Part shown: piece after piece, positions 6,972-14,600 of the stretch | Numbering within the stretch: position 1 is the first letter of the stretch | Layout of the letters: each line of letters starts with the position of its first letter | Assembly: GCA_045117315.1 (NCBI GenBank) | Contig: JBGUNJ010000013.1 | Coordinates: 1 to 15,984 of the forward strand | Length of the DNA: 15,984 nt | Source of the DNA: CAG-791 sp045117315 | Lineage (GTDB): Bacteria > Bacillota > Clostridia > Lachnospirales > Lachnospiraceae | Direction of reading: 5' to 3' | The notes under the pieces: model-generated | What the model saw: only the letters and a program-made list of their open reading frames with translations | The model's database searches: none | What the model was told of the DNA's origin: nothing | Made by a program: the position numbers and the translations under genes

Positions 6972-7664
6972 TCAAAGTCCCGCCAGCGGCTGTCTGCCGG
7001 ATTCTGTTCTGTCCCGAATGATATTCAGGATATGGGATGTGACTTCATTGATCGTCATGTCGGAAGAATCGACCAGGACGGCATCGTCAGCCTGCCTGAG
7101 GGGCGCCACTTCCCTTGTCATATCCCTGTGGTCCCGCTCGGAAATCTCCTCTTCGATCTTTTCCAGCACCGGATTTTCACCTTTTTCCTTCAGCTCCAGA
7201 AAACGCCGCTTTGCCCTGACACGGACACTTGCGGTGAGATAGATCTTGACCTGGGCGTCGGGAAGCACCACCGTGCCGATGTCGCGCCCGTCCATGACGA
7301 CGCTCTGCTCGGCAGCCAGTTTCTGCTGAAGCTCGACCAGGCGCTTTCTCACTTGCGGAACAGCGCTGCTCTTCGATGCCATCTCGCTGACTTCCTGAGT
7401 GCGCAGAAAAGAATTGACATTTTCGCCGTCAAGCAGGACGACCTGCTCTCCGTCACGATACTCTATGGAGATCCGGGGCTCTGTACAGACCCTGGCGATC
7501 GCCTCTGTGTCATCCGCGGCGATTCCCTTCCTGTGCAGATACAGGGCCATCGCCCTGTACATGGCGCCTGTGTCCACATAGATAAAGGACAACCTCTCAG
7601 CGACCTTTCTTGCGATCGTGCTCTTCCCCGCCCCGGCAGGTCCGTCAATTGCGATGTTGATCAT
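6972..7664 (-). CDS. cmk: (d)CMP kinase
   Basis: The 230-residue product phosphorylates CMP and dCMP with ATP in the cytoplasm. Motifs are the P-loop GPAGAGKST (8-16), VDTGAMYRAM (30-39), which contributes to the CMP site, MDGRDIGT (124-131), and an Arg-rich lid region (SERDHRDMTREVAPL). Length is normal for the family. A GGAGGAGG site lies about 9 bases before the ATG. It is the first gene of the cmk-ispH-rpsA operon. In many clostridia a plsC-type acyltransferase lies between cmk and ispH; here it is absent. No confident promoter was found between this gene and the upstream hydrolase, so read-through from there is possible. Confidence 0.95.
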   Translation of the reverse strand: MINIAIDGPAGAGKSTIARKVAERLSFIYVDTGAMYRAMALYLHRKGIAADDTEAIARVCTEPRISIEYRDGEQVVLLDGENVNSFLRTQEVSEMASKSSAVPQVRKRLVELQQKLAAEQSVVMDGRDIGTVVLPDAQVKIYLTASVRVRAKRRFLELKEKGENPVLEKIEEEISERDHRDMTREVAPLRQADDAVLVDSSDMTINEVTSHILNIIRDRTESGRQPLAGL

Positions 7665-7769
7665 TTCTTTTCTCCTCCTCCGATGTATCTTTTCAGGGCA
7701 CGCCCGTCCCCGCTGTTAATAGAGTGGGACTTTTTGTCTTTTTCCAGATCACCAGGCTGTTCGACCTGT

Positions 7770-7799
7770 CCCTGCTGAAAAAAGCAGGGGGCATCCCCC
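7770..7799 (-). terminator. Two adjacent hairpins after the hydrolase gene (weak terminator)
   Basis: CCCTGCT (7770-7776) pairs with AGCAGGG (7783-7789), and the overlapping GGGGG (7787-7791) pairs with CCCCC (7795-7799). The two stems share bases and exclude each other. Reading leftwards, no T-run follows, so termination would be inefficient at best. Attenuated read-through into cmk is possible. Confidence 0.35.
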
Positions 7800-7809
7800 A
7801 TCCGGTCCG

Positions 7810-9399
7810 TCATTTCGTTGTGTGCCTGTGTTCGGATGTCGTGATATTAATGTTGGGCGCATCCTTTTTGGACAGATCCAGAGTGCCGTCGCTCCTGAGC
7901 GGCCACCAGGTGTTTCCGACCTTTATTCTTCCGGTCATCATGGTTCCCACTTTCCCGGGATATGTTGAAAAATAATAAAACTTTCCGTCTATCATCTGCC
8001 AGCCGGTCTGCCTGACCCCCAGCCTGCTCATAAAGTATTTTTTCCCGTTCAGTCTGAGCCAGCCCTCGTGCCTGTAACCGCTGTTGTTAAAATAATAAAC
8101 CCTTCCCCCCAAAGTCTTCCAGCCTCCGGAAAGCCAGATTCCACCAGAGGTTCTGTAGCGCCAGCCCCTGGAGTCCTTTTTCCAGCCGACGTACCCCTTA
8201 GTCCTGTCCACCAGCTTGTCTGTAGAGGGACTTGTGCCGGGTGGAAGCATGCGTTTGTCCAGGTAAAGAGCCTGGGCGTCATTGTAGACGACTTTCCAGA
8301 TATGGGTTTTCCCGTCAGACTTCTTTACCACTCTGACCTTTCTGGTCTTCGTATGCCTGGCCGCGCTGACATAGATCGTATTGCTCTGGACCTTATAAGT
8401 GATCGTCCCGTTGTAGCGGTTTCCCAGAATATTGTATTTGGAGGAAAGCCTCTTCAGGACAGAGGAGACATCGGGTGCGGACGCAAATCTCCTGTGTTCC
8501 TGGTCCGACGCGTTTTTGTAGGAATAAAAACAATAGCACGGATTTACAGCTTTGACAAAGGCATTCAGGTTGGAAGTCCAGATTCCGTGATGATTGAGCT
8601 TGAGAATATCCGCGGAAAGATTCACACCCGATGCCAGAAGATCCCTCTCCGTGGAGAATTCGATATCGCCGCAGTTGAGGAAGCTCCTGCTGCCCAGAGA
8701 AAACTTTGTGACCAGAGAACTGTTGTTGATAAAACCGACCCCGCCCTTATCATAGGGATCGAACGAGCTGAACCCGCGTGGATTGTGGTCCCACAGGACA
8801 TTTGCCCTGACCGATCCTATGGTAAAGCTCTTTCCTTTCCGCAGATCGGTCACCGGGACTCTCCTGTTCCGGGCAGCTGATCTGATGGAATTATAGAAGT
8901 CAAGATATTGCCTGCAGCCATTATAGAGCTTTTTGCGATGCGCCCTGGTCGAGGAATCCAGATACCGCCTGGCGGGATCCGGATTGGCCAGATAAACGCG
9001 CTTCACATGGAAGTAGGAATCTCTGAGGATACTTGCCGCGTAATAGCAGTGGTCCTCATGAAAATGTGAAATATACAGGCTAAGGTTCCTGACTCCTCTC
9101 TTTCTGAGGTAGCGGATCACTGTTTTATTGGGATCCATCGACCCGGTATCCATCAGAAGATACTGTCCCCCTGATTCCAGGAGTATGGATTCCCCATATA
9201 CTTCACTGCTCCCTCCAAGGTCAATGCAGGTGATCTTCATGTAGGGAGAAGCTGCCTCAGCCGTGACGGAAAAAGGTTCCGCCGCCTTTCCCGGGAAAAA
9301 GGTCAGCCCCAGGGAAGACAGAAAAGCCAGTAAAAAGCCGAGTGCTTTTTTCTGCTTTTTTTTCACCGCCGCGTGCCCACGTTCTCTGTTTTGATTCAT
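7810..9399 (-). CDS. Exported metallo-beta-lactamase-fold hydrolase with cell-wall-binding repeats
   Basis: The 529-residue product has a signal peptide: basic residues 3-18, hydrophobic ALGFLLAFLSSLGLTFF, and possible cleavage near TAEA-AS. An MBL domain (about 52-345) has HFHEDH (112-117), the HxHxDH zinc motif, then D245 in NCGDIE and HH 270-271 in LNHHG. It resembles ComEC/Rec2-type MBL domains. The C-terminus (about 404-505) carries aromatic and glycine-rich repeats such as GWKTLGGRVYYFNNSGY and GWQMIDGKFYYF, typical of choline/cell-wall-binding repeats. Together these place it outside the cell, bound to the wall. Pneumococcal Pce (teichoic-acid phosphorylcholine esterase) also joins an MBL domain to such repeats, but substrate identity here is not shown. 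ATG 9399 is chosen because GAGGGG lies 6 bases upstream; an in-frame TTG at 9405 touches that site. Confidence 0.88.
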   Translation of the reverse strand: MNQNRERGHAAVKKKQKKALGFLLAFLSSLGLTFFPGKAAEPFSVTAEAASPYMKITCIDLGGSSEVYGESILLESGGQYLLMDTGSMDPNKTVIRYLRKRGVRNLSLYISHFHEDHCYYAASILRDSYFHVKRVYLANPDPARRYLDSSTRAHRKKLYNGCRQYLDFYNSIRSAARNRRVPVTDLRKGKSFTIGSVRANVLWDHNPRGFSSFDPYDKGGVGFINNSSLVTKFSLGSRSFLNCGDIEFSTERDLLASGVNLSADILKLNHHGIWTSNLNAFVKAVNPCYCFYSYKNASDQEHRRFASAPDVSSVLKRLSSKYNILGNRYNGTITYKVQSNTIYVSAARHTKTRKVRVVKKSDGKTHIWKVVYNDAQALYLDKRMLPPGTSPSTDKLVDRTKGYVGWKKDSRGWRYRTSGGIWLSGGWKTLGGRVYYFNNSGYRHEGWLRLNGKKYFMSRLGVRQTGWQMIDGKFYYFSTYPGKVGTMMTGRIKVGNTWWPLRSDGTLDLSKKDAPNINITTSEHRHTTK

Positions 9400-9425
9400 A
9401 CTCAACCCCTCTTTTTTTAAATTTT

Positions 9426-9463
9426 TTCACAGAAAAATATTTCTGCAGAAAATACTTTGTGAA
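9426..9463 (-). promoter_or_regulatory. AT-rich inverted repeat and possible promoter of the hydrolase gene
   Basis: TTCACA (9426-9431) and TGTGAA (9458-9463) are perfect complements around a TTTCTGCAGAAA palindrome (9440-9451). Read leftwards, TTCACA is a fair -35 box (five of six) with TATTTT 18 bases later as a poor -10 box. The segment could be an operator, a promoter, or a 5' untranslated hairpin. It lies 27 bases before the gene start. Confidence 0.35.
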
Positions 9464-9525
9464 CTGGTTCCCTCATACCTTCCGTTTTTTAACAGGCTGC
9501 CGGCATTTCAAGCAGTTTAAGACCA

Positions 9526-9674
9526 TACCGGTTCCCTCCTCCGGCTCCGGCCTGCTCATGAACTGTCAGGCATGACATCGCTCAGACCCTTACCGGTTCC
9601 CTCCTCCGGCTCCGGCCTGCTCATGAACTGTCAGGCATGACATTGCTCAGACCCTTACCGGTTCCCTCCTCCGG
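9526..9674. repeat. 65-bp tandem repeat, two full copies and a partial third
   Basis: Units start at 9526, 9591 and 9656 with TACCGGTTCCCTCCTCCGG. The two full units differ at one base (C9579 against T9644). The third ends after about 19 bases. Each full unit holds the inverted repeat TGTCA-GGCA-TGACA (9564-9577, 9629-9642). A 65-base period is not a multiple of three, so this is not a coding repeat. It lies between the flavoprotein stop codon and the hydrolase gene. Confidence 0.9.
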
Positions 9675-9700
9675 TCCGGGATCTTATTTATGATGGAAAT

Positions 9701-11050
9701 TTATTCCCTGTCAGGCGTCTCCTGAGCCGCGCTCATCCCCGCCAGCCTTCCGGTCGACCATGCGATCTGAAGGTTGAATCCGCCCGTCTCGGCATCCACG
9801 TCCAGGACTTCCCCCGCGGCGTAAAGGCCTCTGATCTTCCTGAATTCCATTGTCGACGGGTTCAGTTCCTTCACAGAGATTCCTCCCCGGGTAATGATGG
9901 CCTCATTATAGCCCCGGGTCCCTGTGACCGTAATCGGTATACTCTTGATCAGGACGGCCAGTCTGGAGATCTCCTGTCCTGAAAAAGAAGCCGCTCTCCT
10001 GTGTGTGTCCAGACCGGACAATTCTGTCACCGCTTCAGCGAGCCGGGCCGGAAACAGGGGCCTGACCGCACCGGGCAGATGCCGGTCGGGCGCCGCGGTG
10101 AATTCTCTGGCTATTCTCTCCTCCAGCTGCTGCTGTGTGAGAGCCGGTTTCAGGTCCAGACTGAGACGGAAACCATATGGATTGGCAGAAAAGTCGCAGT
10201 AACATGAAGCTGTCAGGATGATCGGACCGCTGAGTCCGAAATGCGTGAAAAGCATCTCGCCGAAAGCCTCATAGACGGGCCGGTTCTTTTTTCCGCTCTT
10301 TGCTTTCTTCCGGCCGGAACCGGGATCCACATCCGGCTCCCGGGCAGGTGAATCCATCGGGAACAGCCGGACCGAGACATTTTTCAAGGCCAGACCCTGC
10401 AGGCTTCGGCACCAGGTTTCTTTGGTCTCAAAGGGGACCAGAGAAGGGGCTGTCGCGGTGACTTCCACACCCAGCTCCCGGGCCATGGCCAGCCCGTCCC
10501 CCGTCGAACCGGTGGACGGATAGGACAGTCCCCCCGTGCAGAGAATGACTGCGTCCGCCTTCATCTCTCTTCCGTTATTCAGGCGTACACCGCGGACTCT
10601 TCTGACACTGTTTTCTTCTCCGTCAGGCGTCTCTTCTGTCAGAATCCGCTGGACGGCTGTGTGGTAAATGATCTGAACACCGTTCTTTTTCAGCCGGCGC
10701 AGCAGGGCCGCCGTGACGTCCGACGCATGGTCGGAGACAGGGAAGACCCGGTTTCCGCGCTCCACTTTTAGCGGACAGCCGTTTGACTCAAAAAACTCCC
10801 TGACCATCTCATGGTCGAACCCATAGACCGCGCTGTAGAGGAAGCGGTGATTGCGGGCCACATGATTGAAAAAATCCGCCGTATCACAGTCGTTGGTGAG
10901 ATTGCATCTCCCCTTGCCCGTGATGTAGATTTTCTTCCCCGCCTTCTCATTTTTTTCAATGATTGTGACTTTATTTCCGTTTTCAGCCGCCGCGGCAGCA
11001 GCCATAAGGCCTGCCGCGCCCGCGCCGATGACGATTATATTTCCAGACAT
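9701..11050 (-). CDS. HI0933/BaiN-type FAD-dependent oxidoreductase
   Basis: The 449-residue product starts MSGNIIVIGAGAAGLMAA, with dinucleotide-binding GAGAAG at 9-14. It also carries GKKIYITGKGRCNLTND, CTGGLSYPSTGSTGDG and the C-terminal AAGEVLDVDAETGGFNLQIAWSTG. These are the signature segments of the HI0933-like flavoprotein family, which includes BaiN. Most members have no proven substrate and are often auto-annotated as aminoacetone oxidases, so only 'flavin oxidoreductase' is safe. The product is somewhat longer than the usual 400-420 residues because of a basic insert (SGRKKAKSGKKNRP). ATG 11050 is chosen because the fold begins there and the promoter at 11174-11202 would start transcription near 11167, excluding an upstream start. 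The ribosome binding site is poor (GGGAG about 13 bases upstream). Confidence 0.9.
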   Translation of the reverse strand: MSGNIIVIGAGAAGLMAAAAAAENGNKVTIIEKNEKAGKKIYITGKGRCNLTNDCDTADFFNHVARNHRFLYSAVYGFDHEMVREFFESNGCPLKVERGNRVFPVSDHASDVTAALLRRLKKNGVQIIYHTAVQRILTEETPDGEENSVRRVRGVRLNNGREMKADAVILCTGGLSYPSTGSTGDGLAMARELGVEVTATAPSLVPFETKETWCRSLQGLALKNVSVRLFPMDSPAREPDVDPGSGRKKAKSGKKNRPVYEAFGEMLFTHFGLSGPIILTASCYCDFSANPYGFRLSLDLKPALTQQQLEERIAREFTAAPDRHLPGAVRPLFPARLAEAVTELSGLDTHRRAASFSGQEISRLAVLIKSIPITVTGTRGYNEAIITRGGISVKELNPSTMEFRKIRGLYAAGEVLDVDAETGGFNLQIAWSTGRLAGMSAAQETPDRE

Positions 11051-11173
11051 ACCTTTGGTATCTATCTCCCGTTCAATGCTGGTGATTCCTGCTGGTGATT
11101 CTGTATCCCACGGCAGGTCCGAAGCCGCGTATAATGCGCGATGAAACATCAAGATTCGCGCAGACATGAAGCC

Positions 11174-11202
11174 ATTGTATCAGCTATTCGGTTTTGTTAC
11201 AA
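11174..11202 (-). promoter_or_regulatory. Sigma-A-type promoter of the flavoprotein gene
   Basis: On the minus strand TTGTAA (11202-11197), a 17-base spacer and TACAAT (11179-11174) form a good promoter. The -10 box is preceded by TGA, giving an extended -10 motif. The predicted start is near 11167, with a leader of about 115 bases before ATG 11050. Confidence 0.7.
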
Positions 11203-11241
11203 CATCTTGTATTCTAAATCCTGTTTTAACACACATCCAGT

Positions 11242-11279
11242 GTTATTGTCCACGCCTTCGATAGGGCGTGTATTCTAAC
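11242..11279. repeat. 38-nt palindrome, copy 2 (diverged)
   Basis: It aligns without gaps to 48-85, with identical ends GTTA and TAAC and the shared centre TCGATAGGGCGTG. The stem is weaker: CACGCC and GGCGTG still pair but several outer pairs are lost. It sits between the flavoprotein promoter and the terminator of the NRPS-like gene. Confidence 0.75.
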
Positions 11280-11447
11280 GACATATAACTCTGCGAATCT
11301 GTACAGCCATCCGCTCTTTCATAATGCCTTATTAAAAAACGCCGACAGGCCGGAGACTGTACCGCCTCCCTCTGCTCCCTGCCTGCCGGTCCTCTGCAAA
11401 GGCCGAAAAAACGGCGGAAAATACATTACAAGAGCCGTGTCAAAAAG

Positions 11448-11488
11448 AAACGGCATCCGGGGATTTTCTATCCGTTCGGATGCCGTTT
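11448..11488. terminator. Intrinsic terminator of the NRPS-like gene
   Basis: AAACGGCATCCG (11448-11459) and CGGATGCCGTTT (11477-11488) form a perfect 12-bp stem with a 17-base loop. T-rich tracts follow on both strands. It lies 139 bases after the stop codon of the 11628-15224 gene on its strand. Confidence 0.85.
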
Positions 11489-11563
11489 TTATATAGTGTT
11501 TTCAGCTTCTTCCAAAACCAGAGATGAAAGTATTCCTGGCCCGGATGTTATTTAAGCCTCGCA

Positions 11564-11649
11564 GAGATTCTGTCTCGTGGAGATCTTATCGTACCTCGCC
11601 GGGATTCTGCTATACATCGCAGAGATTCTATTGCAGCTCATAGAGATCC
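11564..11649. repeat. Degenerate 21-nt tandem repeat across the NRPS-like stop codon
   Basis: GAGATT/GAGATC-type cores occur at 11564, 11580, 11601, 11622 and 11643. The last four are spaced exactly 21 bases apart. The rightmost unit encodes the final DLYELQ residues of the NRPS-like protein, and the others follow its stop codon. On the minus strand the units read G(A)ATCTCxxxGAG. Confidence 0.6.
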
Positions 11650-14600
11650 GCGGGAACCATGTTGGGCGCATACTTCTGCTTCATGGCTTCCAGGCAGGCG
11701 GCCTTGTCAAATCCGGCTTCTGCCACGACGTCCGCGTACAGAGTCATCTCATTGGTCGCAGTATCATACTTCATGTAGGCGTCGGCAGAGCGGATGTCAT
11801 CAAAGGAAGTGAGTGCCTGCTCGACCGCGTTGAGGTCAAAGAATACGCGGCCGTGGACACCGTCCGTGACCACCTCTCTTCCGACCTCTTCGAGGAAGTC
11901 GACCGTTCCGTCGGGCAGGATCCTGGCTTTCAGGCCGGTCGCGTAGAGAGTACCGGGACCGTAAGGGTTGTCAACGATCTCGGTGAAGGCGGCAGGCTGA
12001 TAGTCCATGACATAGAGCGGACCCCAGGCTCCGTAAGGTTTCTTCTTGTAGGATTCGTCCAGGATATAGACCTTGACCCGTCTGTTTCTTTTCACGCCGG
12101 GCAGCAGGTCGAAACCTGCCTCTTTGTTGAGTCTGGTGCCGTACACGCGGAAATGCTTGGGATAGACTTCCTCGGGCAGGTGGCGTTTCAGACGGCGGAC
12201 GGATGTCTCCTCCATCATGGCCCTGACAATCTCCTCATAGCAGGTCAGGAAGATCTCCAAGAGGCTGCCGTCGAAGCGGTTCTCCCAGTATCGGAGTTCG
12301 GTGTAGAATCCTTCTTCATCATACATGATCTGCATGTGGAAGGGCAGGGAATCCAGCTGCAGGCAGTGCATGCGCTCCCCGGGCTTGTCGCCGGGTGTCG
12401 GGCAGGAAAGAATGTCGCCCTGGTACTGCAGGAACATGTCACCCATCCTGGAGACAGGGGTATAGTTCTTCATGGTGTTCATGATCTGATTGCCCGTGCG
12501 GGTGATCAGTTCGTTCACCTTTTCATGCGCAACAGTCTCATATCTGCACAGATACGTCTTGAACAGGCAGCCCGCGAGGCCGGTCCAGCGTCCGTCTGTA
12601 CGGCCGCTGTGGATACTGTTCAGGAAGACATCCTTTTCATCGCTGAAGAGGGAAGCCGTATAGTTTAAAGCAGCCAGGAAGAGGGCGTTCTCGGACACAT
12701 TGTTTTCCTTGCAGTAGTAGAGAATCTCTTTGCGGACAATCCTGTCAAATCTTCTGCGGATCGAGCGGTACACTCCCTTGGAGCAGTCCTGACGGTCATG
12801 CCTTGTGAGCAGGGTCTGTCTCATGCGATGGCCCTTCATGAGTTTCTCAACCTCAGCGCAGTCCCTTTCGCGGACGCCGGAATCCTCTTTTTTCTTCGCG
12901 TCCAGGATATATTCGTAGTAGGTATAGGTCTCCTTCTGAACCTCTTCTCCGTCGTAAATCTTCTTGAGGTCTTCCATGAGGATGTTCATGGTAATACCGT
13001 CACCGATGACATGTGCCACATCAAAGAACATATATTTCGCGGACTCTGTTTCCGCCAGGCAGATGTGGACCAGGTTGTCATCCTCCCTGTAGCGGAAGGG
13101 CACCAGCATGGCCTGCATCTTCTGCTCGACTTCCGCCTCTGTCCAGCGGCAGACAGGGATATCAATGATCCTGGAATCATCGCGGAAGACAGCGTAGTAC
13201 TTGTTCTCCGCAGGTTTGATGATGGCCTTGAGCGCCGGGTGTGCGTCAAAGAGCTTGAGGAAGGACTCTTTGAGACGGTCCAGGTCAACGGATTTATCCA
13301 GCTTATAGGCAAAAGGCAGGTTGCCAGTGGTGTTTCCGGGAATGACATAGGAGAAATACATCATAATGCTGGTCAGCGGATATGCCGGGCGCACGCTGTA
13401 ATCGACCTTCTCCTCTCCCTGTTTCTTCAGGATCAGCTCTTCCAGCTTCAGGATCGTATTGCAATCCATAAGTTCTGTGAGGGTCACACCGACGTCCAGC
13501 CGCGTCTGCAGTTCCTCGATGAGCATGACACTTGCCAGAGAATCCAGGCCGTTGCGGTAGAGGTTCATGTCTGTGCCGATCGCCTCTCCGTTGAGGACGT
13601 CCATGACGATGTCGTAAATCTTCTGCTGCAGCTCTGTGACAGGGCGGAGCAGACTCTCCTGTTTCTTCGAATCCTCTGCTTTTTCATCAAAGAATGCCTG
13701 ACGAATGATCTTTTTGGAAGAAGTCTTCTCGAAAGGATTCTTACGGACATTGCAGGCGGAAATTTTGGCGTAGGAAGGAAGCTCCTCGTTTTTGGCGGCA
13801 ACGATCTCATTGAGCGCAGCCTGGATATCATCGATGCCGTGGACCTGGGCATATTCGTAGTTGGGATAGACCTCGACAGAGATGCTGTCTCCCTCGCCGT
13901 AAGCGATGATGTCCTGAACCAGTCTCTCACCGTCAAATTTATTCTCGATCAGCTCGGGAGAGACATTTTCACCATTGCTGAGGATGATCAGGTTCTTCTT
14001 GCGGCCGGTCAGATAGAGATATCCGTCCTCATCCATGTAGCCCAGGTCACCGGTGCACAGCCAGCCGTCTTCCGTGATGGCTTCAGCCGTGAGTTCGGGG
14101 TCATTGATGTATCCCATCATCACAGAGGGGCTCTTGACCTGGATCTCTCCGTCCACGAAGCGGATCTGACAGCCGCGCACAGGCCTGCCTACAGAGGCGA
14201 TCTTGTCCATGTTGCCATAGTCCGGAGCAGAAATCTTGGGGGAACACTCGGACATGCCGTAGCCCTGGGCAGTGACCACACCCAGCTCGTCCAGTCCTCT
14301 TGCCAGCGCTTCGGAGAGATAACCGCCGCCGCTGACGATCTTGTGCAGCCTGGAACCCATGATCTGGGATTTCAGATAATTGAGGTCCTGTTCGGGATGC
14401 TTTTTGGCGGCGATCGAGACGCGGCTCAGGAGCATCTTTGCCATCATGGGAACGATCCTCATCATAGTGGGCTGGAACAGATCGATGTAGTAGAGGAACT
14501 TGGTGATATCGTCGCACAGGCAAAGGGTACTGCCGTAGCGCAGGTTCAGAAGCAGGTCGCCGCTGATACAGAACACGTGGTGGATGGGAAGCACACTCAG

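Larger units (their letters stand above)
11051..11627. other. Intergenic region between the flavoprotein and NRPS-like genes
   Basis: These 577 bases hold the flavoprotein promoter (11174-11202), the second 38-nt palindrome (11242-11279), the terminator (11448-11488) and most of a 21-nt degenerate tandem array (11564-11649). Nothing convincing as a gene was seen in 11280-11447. Confidence 0.6.

Noticed and set aside
7680..7769. Promoter for cmk
   Set aside because: A TATTAA sequence is present on the minus strand but no -35 box is found at 16-18 bases, so it is not called.
9473..9526. 17-codon frame (MVLNCLKCRQPVKKRKV) with a good Shine-Dalgarno on the minus strand
   Set aside because: It is very short, and the ribosome-binding-like sequence comes from the 65-bp repeat, which occurs without a start codon in the other units. 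Kept only as a remark.
11051..11167. Upstream start of the flavoprotein at 11167
   Set aside because: The added 39 residues precede the conserved Rossmann start, and the predicted transcript begins at about the same position, leaving no room for a ribosome binding site.
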